This document shows, piece after piece, positions 38,680 to 48,809 of a DNA stretch of 64,000 nucleotides (position 1 is its first letter; each line of letters begins with the position of its first letter). Position numbers and translations under genes: made by a program. The stretch spans positions 147,016,308 to 147,080,307 of the forward strand of contig NC_135717.1 in the NCBI RefSeq assembly GCF_964656455.1, given 5' to 3'. The notes under the pieces were generated by a model, which did not search any database, was not told the origin of the DNA, and saw nothing but the letters and a program-made list of their open reading frames with translations. Origin of the DNA: Halichoerus grypus (lineage: Eukaryota; Chordata; Mammalia; Carnivora; Phocidae).

Positions 38680-39400
38680 TAAATATTATTTAGAATAGTT
38701 TTAGATTTACAGAAAAGTGGTGAAGATAGTACAGAGAATGACTGTATTACCTGCACCATTTCTCCTACTGTTAACCTCTTACATTAGTATGATACACTTG
38801 TTATAATTAATGACTCGGTACTGATACATTACAATTAACTACAGCCCATACTGTATTCATATTTCCTTAGTTTTTATGTTTTTTTCTATACCTGAATCCA
38901 TTCAAGATACCATGTTTACTCATCATGTCTTCAGGCTCCTTAGGCTGTGAGAGTATCTCAGAATTTGTGGTGAATGACCTCAACAGTTTTAGAGACTCCT
39001 GGTCATAGAATAGCCCTGTATTGGGATTCCTTTGATGTTTTTGCATGATTAGAACAGAGTTTTGCTTTTGTTCTTGTTTTTTTAGGGGAGAAGGGAAACA
39101 TCACAGAGATAAAGAACCATTTTCTTCACATTGTATCTTCATATAACTGTTTTCACAGCTGATTGAAATAGTGTTTGTCAGGTCTCTCCACTGCAAAGCT
39201 ACTCTTTTCTCCCCTTTGTATACTATACCTTTTAAAATGAAGTCCCTATCTAAAACTAATGATGTAATGTATGGGGATTAACATAACAATAAAAAAATTT
39301 AAAAAAATAAATAAAATAAAATGAAGTCCCTATGTGCAGCCCACATTTGAGTAATAATTATGTTCCACCTCGCTGAGGCCAGAGTAGCTACAGTAATTAT
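38680..39400 (-). mobile_element. Old L1 3' UTR, antisense, split by a minimal L1
   Basis: GTTTTAGATTTACAGAAAAG, CATTAGTATGATACACTTGT, AGAGACTCCTGGTCATAGAA, ATTCCTTTGATGTTTTTGCA, GTCAGGTCTCTCCACTGCAA and, after the insertion, ATGTGCAGCCCACATTTGAG are colinear with the reverse complement of an old L1ME/L1MD-type 3' UTR. Non-coding. Confidence 0.65.
39250..39317 (+). mobile_element. Minimal L1 insertion, 68 bp of the 3' end
   Basis: CTAAAACTAATGATGTAATG, then a TAACATAACAATAAAA-type end with an A-rich tail. Identical 16-bp target duplications AAAATGAAGTCCCTAT at 39234-39249 and 39318-39333. It interrupts the old L1 at 38680-39400. Confidence 0.93.
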
Positions 39401-39985
39401 TAAATTATATTTTAACTACATCAAAAATAATTTGAAAAAGTTTGCTACACCACTACACTACATCAGTTGTTATCAAACATGTGCAAAAAATCATTAGGGC
39501 TGTTGTGATCTCACTAACATGATAGAGGATTTGGGTACTTCATACTTTAATAAACAACACATTAGATTCCTCAAATATCCAACTATGTTTTTATTGCATT
39601 GGAGATATTTTACTCTAGTCTAATTCACATGTTTTATAAATTAAATAAATTTTATATCTAACTTGCACAGGTAAAGTGTTACAGTATTAATTAAAACATA
39701 GGTTCCCTGACTCCCTGGGCAGTGATTTCTCTAGTCTGGTATATCAACTATTCTTATCTTGTTGAGTGCCAACTTGATCATCAAATATGGTATATTCACA
39801 GGCTGTTAATCTCACACAAAACCTCATTTTTTTCACTCTTTCCTCATCTAAAGTAGATAATACCCCTTCAATATTTTATAGATAAAGTCAAAAGAATTGT
39901 ATGGCTTTCCTGTATTTCTCTCTTTTTATCTCAAAGCATCTGAAATCATTGCCATAACTATGCATTTGTTACATAGATGACTCTC
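39401..39985. other. Gene-free stretch, nothing recognised
   Basis: AT-rich DNA, no supported feature. Confidence 0.5.
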
Positions 39986-40000
39986 TGTATGATTTTGTTC

Positions 40001-40143
40001 TTTTTTTTTTTTTTTTTTTTAAGTAGGCTCCATGTCCTGTGTGGAGCCTAATGTGGAGCCTAATGAACTCACAACCCTGAGATCAAGACCTGAGCTGAGA
40101 CCAAGAGTCAGACGCTCAACCAACTGAGCCACCCAGGCACCCC
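40001..40143 (-). mobile_element. Short SINE variant (SINEC_c-like), antisense
   Basis: T-run of about 20, then AAGTAGGCTCCATGTCCTGT, AACTCACAACCCTGAGATCA and head ending GAGCCACCCAGGCACCCC. Lacks the CT-rich 3' part of the other copies, so it belongs to a shorter subfamily. Target duplications TGTATGATTTTGTTC (39986-40000) and TGTACAATTTTGTTC (40144-40158). An 11-bp unit (GTGGAGCCTAAT) is repeated inside. Confidence 0.94.
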
Positions 40144-40359
40144 TGTACAATTTTGTTCTTTACCCCTGTCTACCCTGGTGATACGAAATGTTGTTTTTCA
40201 AAACAAACTTCTTCATATTACTTTACCAGATTTAACTTAAATTATTGGAAAAGTATCATGACTAAATATTGACTAAACATTAGATAGAATACAAATATAA
40301 AGAAGGTATAGTGTCTCATTTGAAAAAAAAGTCTTCTCATTATTTATTGTTTTATTATG

Positions 40360-40500
40360 CCAACACCCCTTCCCATTTTCAGTGGCATCTTCTACTCCTT
40401 CAAGTCCCAGTTTAAGTGTCAATCCCTCAACAGTGCTCTCTTTGACTCATTTGGCCATACTTTCACTTCTTCTGCTAATCCTTATAGTACTTACAATCAT
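40360..40500 (+). mobile_element. L2 LINE 3' fragment, sense
   Basis: CTCCTTCAAGTCCCAGTTTA, CAGTGCTCTCTTTGACTCAT and TAATCCTTATAGTACTTACA fit the L2 3' region in sense orientation. Confidence 0.55.
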
Positions 40501-40504
40501 TAAA

Positions 40505-40615
40505 ACAATCAGCAAAATGGAAAGGTAATGTATTGAATGGAGGAAAATATTTACAAATCATATATCACATAAGGGGTTAATATCCAAAATATATAAAGAA
40601 CTCATATAACTCAAT

Positions 40616-40654
<39 letters not shown>

Positions 40655-41200
40655 AATTAAGAAATGTGCAGAAGAGCTGAATAGACATTTTTCCAAAGAA
40701 GACATACAAAGAAGCAATTGAGATGTGAGAAGTTGCTCGATATCACTAATTATCAGGGAAATGCATATCAGAACCACAAAAAGAAAAAAAAAAACCCACA
40801 AAAAGATAATACTTCACACCTGTTGAAATGGTTATTATCAAAAAGACAATAGATAACAAGTGTTGGCAAGTATGTGGAGAAAGGGAACCCTCATGCATTG
40901 TTGGTGGAAATGTAAATTGGTGCAGCCACTATGAAAAACAGCATGAAGGTTCTTCAAAAAATTAAAAATAGAACTACCATATGATCCAGCAATCCCACTT
41001 TTGGGTATTTACCCAAAGGAAATGAAAATGGAATCTCAAAGAGATCTCTGCACTCCCATGTTCATTGATAATATTCATAATAGCCAAGATATGGAAACAC
41101 CTAAGTGTCCATCAACAGACAAATGGTTGAATGGAAAGATGTGGTATATACATACAGTGGAATGTTACTCAACTACAAGAAAGAAGGGAATCCTGCCTTT
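40505..41200 (+). mobile_element. Old L1, 3' part of ORF2, sense
   Basis: Sense-strand ORF2 fossil: AGGGGTTAATATCCAAAATA, AGAGCTGAATAGACATTTTT, AGAACCACAAAAAG, GTGTTGGCAAGTATGTGGAG, ACTACCATATGATCCAGCAA and GTGTCCATCAACAGACAAAT in order. A 74-codon frame at 41001-41225 is part of this ORF2. A (TA)n tract and A-rich insertions disrupt it. Inactive. Confidence 0.88.
40620..40652. repeat. (TA)n microsatellite within L1
   Basis: About sixteen uninterrupted TA units inside the L1 ORF2 fossil. Confidence 0.93.
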
Positions 41201-41204
41201 TGCA

Positions 41205-41550
41205 TTCCTTGAATCTTGCAAATAGAATGTGATGTAAGAGACTGTGGGTCAGTTCTGAGCCTATATATCAAGAAAACTTGCACATGTTCAGTTGGAGCCT
41301 TATGACATTTATGTGAACAAGTCTATATTAGTTGGCTAGAGTATGACAGACTGTGTGTAGAGAGGCCCTACTCATACCAGTTGTGAACTGGCAACCCCAT
41401 CCAACCTACCAACCTATTCCATCAAGAACAAAGGAGCCCTCACTTAAGCTGAGCCCAAATTGTCCAATTGCAATTGGTAATTCATTATATCTTAGTTTGT
41501 TACACAGATGACAACTGATAATGCAGCTAACATTAAAAATACAGCATTAT
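41205..41550 (+). mobile_element. MaLR-like LTR fragment, sense
   Basis: GACTGTGGGTCAGTTCTGAG, AGAAAACTTGCACATGTTCA, AAGCTGAGCCCAAATTGTCC and a 3' end with TTTGTTACACAGATGACAAC follow the order of an old LTR related to MLT1-type elements. The left junction with the L1 is approximate. Confidence 0.45.
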
Positions 41551-43060
41551 CATAGAAGTTGGGACATTTGCCCAAACAAATTCTGACAGGAAAGTTACAG
41601 GCCATACTACACTGAGCCTTTAATACTTTCTGGGTATCTTGACATTCAAGGAACCACAAGTTGAAGGCAGAGCCAAAAGACTTCATAGAGAAAAACAACA
41701 GAATTTGGTTGCTCTCTCATGCTAAGAGAAAAGTGGAGAAACAACTGAGGTTTTAAACTTGAGCTGGAAAGAGTCATGTGCTCTGGATGCTCTGATGAAA
41801 GTTCTAAAAAAAGAGCTACATTGGGCATGGGTAGTTTAAGTTGATTTTGTTTCTGGATCTAGCAAACTTTTCTTATAATGTGTAATACAGAATGCTGGAT
41901 TTGTAACCAAACATTTACATAAGATTTTGGGAGCTTATTCTAAGTTATTTTAAGAAAAAAATATATATACATGTGCATGTGTGTGAGAATGTATGTTCAT
42001 GCACACACACACACACGTACACCAGAGACACACACACCATCTACATACAAATTAGTCCACAACTAAGAAGGAAAATAAATAAAGATTGTAACAAAATTCC
42101 ACAAAGGGTTTTCATGAGGCAATTAAGTATTCTGACTCTTACTCTTCCAATACAAATGATTTATACTCAAGGATATTTCCTATTGATTGGACATAATAAA
42201 TTCTGTGTACTCTGTACTCACATCTGCCTAAGAATAGCTGATATCTGAGAGACAGATACACATTAATATAATTGCTACAAAAAAGACCATCTGGATTTCA
42301 TGCATAGTCTTTAACTGCTAATTGCTAATCTACCTCATTTTTTTTTTCAATTTCCCTCTATTAGGCATTCATTTTTCTGGTAGGCATGGTCCCCCACATG
42401 TTTCCAGTGCTGGAGGTGTCCTCCAACCAAGATGTTTTCTCAGGTTACCAAATGGTGAAAACTTTAGCAATTGGGCTGCCACCTGTGGCCAAGATTATCC
42501 ATGTCCCACATTCATCTGGGTTATGGCCAACTGCATCATACGTAACTCAGTCACTCTTAACATCCCTTTCTCAGATATTCTCAGAATCAGCTGTGTCATT
42601 TTGGGTTGTCTGCAAACCAGCACCAAGACAGGAATAACTAAGCTGGATAGTTTTAGTGGAAAAGCCTATAAAGAATAAACTAGAAGAAAATGAGGAGAGT
42701 GAAGAGCCTCCAGACCACAGCATAAATAGGATACTTATGAAAGGAGGGAGAAAAAGGAAGGATTGGGCAGGCAGTAATTTAGACTACAGCAGAGTTGTAA
42801 GAATGTCTCAGCCAAATCAATGTGGAGTCCTTGTGCATATCTTGCTCATTTCAGGAATTCCACATCTGGCAGAAAGGGGACAATACTAAAGAACCTGCTG
42901 TGCTCAATCACCGGCTGGGAAGAGCCCACAAGGAAATGTGACTTTGGTAGGAGCTTGGTAGTAGATCCATAAGGACTTGTAGTTGTCAGCTGGAGCGGTC
43001 AACTAGATTCCACATTCTGTAGTTTCTCTTGAAGTAGTGCACTGAGCACTGCACTTACCA
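41551..43060. other. Unassigned stretch with two overlapping short frames
   Basis: No gene supported. Frames of 118 codons (42322-42678) and 83 codons (42386-42637) overlap in different phases; neither has a domain, start context or neighbour that supports coding. The two-phase openness probably reflects local composition. A mixed CA/TG-rich stretch lies at about 41966-42045. Confidence 0.4.
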
Positions 43061-43064
43061 CAAC

Positions 43065-43330
43065 CCTCTCTCTGCACTTGGCCTAATCCATTTTTACTTG
43101 AAGATTCAGCTCCTATACAAGTTCCTGAAAGGTCATCCCTAACATCATCCACAGACAACATTGTCTACGTCAGGAATCTTTCCTCTCTTCACTCTGTACA
43201 TGATCCTGTCCTCGCATTTTATTTTGTGTTAAAACAGTCGTTGACTTATTCATGTCCTACAACTGTATGTAAACACTTTTGAGGTCAGGAATTATTTCCT
43301 CTTTATCTTATATTCCACAGATTCAGGCAA
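43065..43330 (+). mobile_element. L2 LINE 3' fragment, sense
   Basis: AAAGGTCATCCCTAACATCA, ATTCATGTCCTACAACTGTA, TTTTGAGGTCAGGAATTATT and TCTTATATTCCACAGATTCA follow the L2 3' end; diverged. Confidence 0.5.
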
Positions 43331-43387
43331 ACTGGCACAAAGTATATTACTGGAAGAAGGAATGAAAGATATAAAAACAGTGGTAGA

Positions 43388-43392
43388 AAAAA
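43388..43392 (+). mobile_element. Poly(A)-only micro-insertion
   Basis: Two identical copies of AAAAACAGTGGTAGA (43373-43387 and 43393-43407) are separated only by A residues. Consistent with a tail-only retroposition, or with a simple tandem duplication. Confidence 0.4.
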
Positions 43393-43538
43393 AAAAACAG
43401 TGGTAGAGTTTACTTCCCTTATGTAAGCACATAAACACTTAGAATATGCTTTAGCCTGGAGATAGCTGGTACCCCTGTTGCCATGATTGTTGCTGCTGAG
43501 GTATGAAAGGAGCCCTGAGCTTAGAACCAGATGATGGA

Positions 43539-43583
43539 CCAAAAACAAAACAAAACAAAACAAAACAAAACAAAACAAAACCA
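43539..43583 (+). mobile_element. Tail-only insertion, (AAAAC)n
   Basis: About 45 bp made almost only of AAAAC units lies between identical 14-bp copies of AACCAGATGATGGA (43525-43538 and 43584-43597). This has the form of a retroposon insertion that kept nothing but the tail. Confidence 0.65.
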
Positions 43584-43826
43584 AACCAGATGATGGATCT
43601 AGACTAGATATTTATTGACAAAATGTAATTGATTGGAACTGTATTCATAACAATTTCCACAAGTAGGAATATTAATAAGCACTTTAATTCACTGGTATGA
43701 AAATAAATGAGATACTTTTGATTATAGATCCCAGACCAAGATAGTACAGAAAACTTATAGCTATCACTAGTTAAAAAGGCTTGAATACATACTGATAGGA
43801 TTAAAAACAAGACAACAGTCCCTAAA

Positions 43827-44181
43827 TGAGCCATATGCTAAGCCCCATGTCACCAAACACAGACTTAATTACAGTTTCAGCTTTCCCAGAAATGGAATCT
43901 AACTAAGCCAGTCAATCAGGAATGACCTGATCAGTGTTTGCTAAGGGTCCATCTGCCTGAGAGACCCCTGCCATTCCCTAAAGGAAAGTAACTTCAATAA
44001 CCAACCTGCTTTTTTGCTTAGTTTAACTTCGCTTTCTCGTTTCCCTTTTGCCCATAAAATTCTTTTTTCTATAGCTCCTTAGAGCTCCTTTCTATCTGCT
44101 AGACTGGATACTGTCCGATTCAAATTGATTTTGCTCATATAAACTCTAAAATTTTAATACGCCTCAGTGTATCATTTAACA
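43827..44181 (+). mobile_element. Class I ERV LTR (old gammaretrovirus-like)
   Basis: About 355 bp starting TGAGCCATATGCTAAG and ending TTTAACA (TG...CA). It holds a TATA-like CCCATAAAATTC (about 44050), a segment with AGCTCCTTTCTATCTGCTAG, and a degenerate polyadenylation region with TCATATAAACTCTAAAATTT. The layout (upstream region, TATA, short R/U5, CA end) fits ERV1 LTRs. The exact left boundary and family are uncertain; TG at 43849 is an alternative start. Confidence 0.6.
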
Positions 44182-45480
44182 GTTCCGTGAGTAACGCTAA
44201 GAAGAGGGAACCTGAGGGGATCGCGCTCACCCCGCCGGCCCCCAGGAGCAACAAGCAACCAGACATGTGTGGGTACCTGCTGAACCCGTGGAGCGCACTG
44301 CCTCCTCGCCGCCTCAGGAAGTGGTGGTGAAGTCCTTGCAGAATCCTCTGAAGCTTTTCCATTATGAGCTCTCAGGCTACCTGAGCATGTCTTTCTCCGG
44401 ACTGAATCTGGAAACTGGCCGGCTCAATTGGGTCCGGCTTAAAACCCGACGGGGTCCAGGGTCCGACTTAGAAACTGGACCGGGCGACGGGTCAGACTGG
44501 GTACAACATAAAAATTGGACCGGGGTCAGGGTCGGACTCGGTGAGGGTGAGACTTCGAAACTGGACTAGGTCCGGGTTGGACTGGGTGTAACTTACGCTG
44601 CACTCGGTCTGCTGTGAAGCCTCAGGTAAATAAAATTTGGTTTTAAGGCTAAACAAGCAGCCAACGATAATTTTGAGTTACAGTGGCCACAGTGAAGAAA
44701 TTTTAACCAAAATAAGCTCATCCATTTCTGAGACGCCCTAGAGGAAAGGAGGTCTCACTATAAAGCGTAGACAGAATTTTTTTTTTTTTCTCTTCTACAG
44801 TTTCTGGTGACCTGGATGAGATCACTGGGACACCTTGCTCACTCCAGAGCCCACAGACAGAATCCTGGGGAAACTGGCAAAAGCTGGCAAAGGGTAAGAA
44901 TATTTATTAAAATCAGCTCTCCCAAATTTCTCTGTGATGACTGGTCAAGAGAGAAAGGTAAAATTTCACATTGTCCCTATCATTCATGTTGTAGGCAAAA
45001 AAAAAAAAAAAAATTGTAAGAATTAGATCTTCAAATTGTGACTCATGAATTTGCTTTCGAGTACCCGTTAGTTTGTTGATCATTTCTCTCCCAAGAACAA
45101 CTACTGACTTCCTGTTTTGTCTCACTTTTTTCCTGAGAATCTGACTTGGTTTTCTGCCTACCTGGGGCATGCAGGTTCATGTGTATGCAGACAGCTCAAA
45201 CGTCAGCTGGGGGGCCCCAAAAATGTGGCTGGACAGAAATGTGGATTGCATGCCACTTGCAGCTAGGGTCCTACCAACTGTTGCTGGCTCTCAAGGGAAT
45301 TGTCTAAATCTTTCTTACTTTTGGTTATCTTTGGGAGTGGCTCTGGATCTTGGGAGGGTAGTGTCTTTTGCACCCTCTTTGGGGATGCCTCTTATGTCCA
45401 TGGGGTTTTTCAGTATTGCCAGGAATATTAACTGTTTGTCCCTGCTGAAACTTGACACAATATTTGAAAGATATTCTTAA
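44182..45480 (+). mobile_element. ERV leader/internal remnant, non-coding
   Basis: Follows the LTR directly. The first bases (GTTCCGTGAGTAACG) sit where a primer-binding site is expected, but I cannot assign a tRNA. A GC- and CpG-rich leader with tandem units follows (44411-44600), then about 850 bp of less distinctive sequence. No gag, pol or env frame is recognisable: the 103-codon frame at 45169-45480 has no retroviral motif that I can see. No 3' LTR is found, so the provirus is incomplete. The right limit is a guess. Confidence 0.45.
44411..44600 (+). repeat. CpG-rich degenerate tandem repeat
   Basis: Five degenerate units, each opening with GAAACTGGAC or a close variant (44411, 44441, 44471, 44511, 44557) and continuing with GGGTCCGGGTCGGACT-like sequence; spacing is 30, 30, 40 and 46 bases. 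This is the most GC- and CpG-rich stretch of the window. Confidence 0.75.
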
Positions 45481-45517
45481 AAATTTTAAATACCTCCATT
45501 TATCTTTTAACAATAAA

Positions 45518-45606
45518 TAGATGAGAGATAGAGCAGAGGGAGAGAAGAAGGGCAGAGGGAAAGAAAAGGGGTGAGGAAGGGGAGAAAGATAGAGACAGAG
45601 ACAGAT
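45518..45606 (+). repeat. Purine-rich (GA) low-complexity tract
   Basis: Nearly 90 bases of almost pure G/A on the plus strand (for example GAGAAGAAGGGCAGAGGGAA), ending in GACAGAGACAG. Confidence 0.85.
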
Positions 45607-46101
45607 TGCATGTATATAGTCTTCCAAGAAAGAAAAATTGTCTGGGGTCAGAATCACATAGGGACTTGAAAAGGATGGTGGTAAAAACATGAACTAATTC
45701 AATGGCTGCCCTGTGGGCTGTTAGCAGGACCTGCAGCCTAGTGATAAGTGTCCTACTGTTTGTTGGTACTCAGTGCTCTCCCATTCATTCAAAGCATTTC
45801 ATACCAACATAAGAGCTAGAAAAAGTGAACCACATTTCTCATATTCCCTTTCTAGCAGGGTTCTAGATAGATCCCCATAATTAAAGGAAATAATCTGGAA
45901 CATGAAGATATGGAGTTTAAGTTTTCCCACACTTTTTGGGACCCTCTTATCAACCATTTCAGATCCTAAGAAGCAGGTTCTAGACCTTCCAACATGTGTG
46001 AAAGCCTCTACTTTCCTTGTACTAAGTCTCTTTTTGTTTAAAACCTCTACATTGGTATTTGTTTTCCTAACTAATTCATAAATGATATGGTATTTAGTAT
46101 A
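45607..46101. other. Gene-free stretch, nothing recognised
   Basis: No supported feature. Confidence 0.5.
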
Positions 46102-46118
46102 AGAAATAGATCCTTAGA

Positions 46119-46302
46119 TGGAGCAGCTGGGTGGCTCAGTCAGTTAAGCATCTGCCTTCAGCTCGGGTCATGATCCCAGGCTCCCTACTCAGTGGAGAGT
46201 CGGCTTCTCCCTCTCCCTCTGCCCTTCTCCCCTGCTCGTGCTCTCTCTCTCTGTCTCTCTCTCTCTTTCAAATAAATAAATAAAATCTTAAAAAAAAAAA
46301 AA
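46119..46302 (+). mobile_element. SINE (SINEC type)
   Basis: Head AGCTGGGTGGCTCAGTCAGT, shortened body, long CT-rich part and AATAAATAAATAAAATC with an A-tail. Target duplications AGAAATAGATCCTTAGA (46102-46118) and AGAAATAGTTCCTTAGA (46303-46319), one mismatch. Confidence 0.95.
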
Positions 46303-46601
46303 AGAAATAGTTCCTTAGAAACTTAACCTCAAGATAGAAATCTGAAATTATTTACTTAATTGGGCTAGATTAGAAAGCATAATAACTATGTTGCCAATAG
46401 ATAATGGCATACTGGTAGTTCATGGCATGTAGCTTCAGTAATGAAACAAATTATTTAATGTATCACCTTTCAAAGCAGCATTTTGAGAGACAAACTGGCT
46501 TTTGCATTGGAATACAATGAAGAAAATAATGAAAACAAGCACAAGTATGGTGGTCCAGTCTTAACTGCACTAGGAAGTGCACAGAAAGAAAATGACAAAC
46601 T

Positions 46602-46791
46602 TGGGCACCTGGGTGGCTTAGTTGGTTAGGTGACTGCCTTCGGCTCAGTTCATGATCCTGGAGTCCTGGGATCAAGTACCGCATCGGGCTCCCTGCTCAG
46701 TGGGGAGTCTGCTTCTCCTCTGAACCCCCCCTTCATGCTCTCTCTCTCTCATTCTCTCTCTCAAATGAATAAATAAAATCTTTAAAAAAAA
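46602..46791 (+). mobile_element. SINE (SINEC type)
   Basis: Head GGGCACCTGGGTGGCTTAGT, body, CT-rich part, AATGAATAAATAAAATC and A-tail. Target duplications AAAGAAAATGACAAACT (46585-46601) and AAAGAAAATGATAAACT (46792-46808), one mismatch. Confidence 0.95.
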
Positions 46792-46808
46792 AAAGAAAAT
46801 GATAAACT

Positions 46809-47098
46809 CAAGGTTTGAAATACAAAAGTCAGAGGCCAGGGAACTTCTTTACCAACTAGGTAAGATATGTTATCTATTGCAACCACAAGACCAATGATCT
46901 GAAAACCAGACCCAAAGTTGACCTTTCAGTTAGCAGAATTACAACACATGTTGAATTTAAAGTATCCCTGGGCCTCTTATCTTAAAATCAGAACTTTCTA
47001 GAGAAAATGAGAGACTGAACATTAGAATGAGCATATTTAAGACTACAATGATTTTAAATAATTTGAACTTTCAAAAGACACTGAGTTCCCTTGTCAAC
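46809..47098. other. Short unassigned stretch between SINEs
   Basis: No supported feature in this interval of about 290 bp. Confidence 0.5.
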
Positions 47099-47112
47099 AA
47101 AAGCAAGCTTTC

Positions 47113-47529
47113 AGGGCACCTTGGTGGCTCAGATAGTTAAGCATCTGCCTTCAACTCAGATCATGATCTCCAGGTCCTGGGATCAAGCCCCATGTGGGGC
47201 TCCCAGCTCAGCAGGGAGTCTTCTTCTCCCTCTCCCTTTGCCTCTCCCCTTGCTTGTGGTCTCTTCTGTCTCTCTCTGTCTCTCTCTTTCTCAAATGAAT
47301 AAAATCTTTTTTATTTTATTTTTTAAAGATTTTGTTTATTTATTCGACAGATAGAAAGAGAGCACAAGTAGGCAGAGTGTCAGGCAGAAGGAGAGGGAGA
47401 AGCAGGCTCTCCACTGAGCAGGGAGCTGGACATGGGGCTCGATCCCAGGACCCCAGGATCATGACCTGAGCTGAAGACAGCCGCTTAACCGACTGAGCCA
47501 CCCAGGCGCCCCTAAAATCTTTTTTTTTT
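47113..47529 (+). mobile_element. SINE (SINEC type), split in its tail by another SINE
   Basis: Head GGGCACCTTGGTGGCTCAGA, body and CT-rich part up to AATGAATAAAATCTTTTT. A second, antisense SINE (47313-47512) lies in the tail, after which AAAATCTTTTTTTTTT resumes. Outer target duplications AAAGCAAGCTTTC end at 47112 and span 47530-47542. Confidence 0.93.
47313..47512 (-). mobile_element. SINE (SINEC type), antisense, nested
   Basis: TTTTAAAGATTTTGTTTATT, GA-rich part, near-consensus body and head ending GAGCCACCCAGGCGCCCC. Its own target duplication, TAAAATCTTTTTT, is made from the tail of the outer SINE (47300-47312 and 47513-47525). It is therefore the younger of the two. Confidence 0.95.
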
Positions 47530-47542
47530 AAAGCAAGCTTTC

Positions 47543-48809
47543 CTTCTCTGTTTATGCAAGTTAGCCTCTCCATACTTGAATACCAAATAAAGACTCAACT
47601 TGTGATGAGTAGTTACCTTAGAGAAAAGTGGTAAAATTGGGGGATGATGTATGAGAATGTATTCTAAGAGTGTGGGAACAGGGAAGAAATACCACAACAC
47701 TGGATCAAGATGAATGTCTCATAGTGGTTTTGAATAAATGAAGATTCAAGGCAATAATGTAAAAGAATTTATTGAAAATCTTAGTAGGCTAGGAATTTGA
47801 GTGTCTGTCACATGTGACAGGCTAAGCCATTCTCTAATGATGTAAGTTTGAGTACTCATAAAACATGAGAGCTTCAGCATTTGTAGAAAACTCTATAGTG
47901 GCTATATTATGAAAGCTAAAGATCATGGTGGCAGACACAGCACTGAAATGAGTTTTCTGGGATGTGGGGGAGAGATGATGAGACCCTGGAGTCACAAAGT
48001 TCAAGTGATGATACTTACAAACTAGAGACAAAGCAGGCAAATTATAATAATTAGATAGCAGAGCAAATTGTGGTATTCATTGATAGCATCAATTGCATTG
48101 TCCATCAACTGCCTAGTAAAATATTACTTAATCTGTATACTAAAAGATTCTAAATCTAGATCTGGTGGAAGAGATCTAACATGAAATATCATAATGGAAA
48201 TAAGGTGTTCCACAATGAATTTCGAGACTTGAGCCAGTTCATACATGCAGACTCCCCTGAATGATGTAAGGAATGAATCCCCTTTAGGAAGGCTATTGCA
48301 ACACTGTAGCAAGTGTGTGCCTTAATTATTTCTCCTCAACTTTCCTGAAGGAATTTGTAGCATTTAACATGATGACTGTACTGGGAGAAAATCTAAGACA
48401 AAACAGGAACGTCTGATCATAGGCTATACATTTAAATAACCCTTAAGCACCCCAAACACCATGGTGATCTATTGACAGAGAGGAAAATTATGAAGCTCCA
48501 ATGATTGATAGAGCTGTGAGCTGAATCCATTTAACAATGAGTCCAGATGATCTGTGAACATACCCTTCGATTTTCCTTCAGTTCTTGAATGCATAGTTGA
48601 ACATAGCCTTACTAAGCAATTGGCTGATTGGACAGTTGGAGCTCAGACACATAGAATAAGGACACTGTTGTAGGAAGACCCAAGTGGAAACACACTGGAT
48701 CTGCCTGACATTGTATAGCAAAATGGTGAACTGAAAATGAATATTGCATTCCTGGGTACTTGTTGAGAATATTTACCACCATGGTGTAATTACAAAAAGT
48801 TAATCATGA
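47543..48809. other. Unassigned stretch, possibly old ERV-internal-like
   Basis: No gene supported. The segment at about 48160-48800 has the look of an old LTR-element interior (non-coding, medium GC, no simple repeats), but I cannot match it to a family. Confidence 0.3.

Noticed and set aside
42322..42678. Open frame of 118 codons, overlapping one of 83 codons in another phase
   Set aside because: No recognisable domain, no splice or promoter context, and two phases are open at once. Chance frames of this size are expected in 64 kb.
45325..45690. 121-codon minus-strand frame rich in Pro, Ser and Phe
   Set aside because: Produced by translating the antisense of the purine-rich tract at 45518-45606.
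47091..47573. Frames with a VAQ(S/I)VK-like start on both strands, seen repeatedly across the window
   Set aside because: These are translations of the SINE head and body and recur with every SINE copy; not genes.
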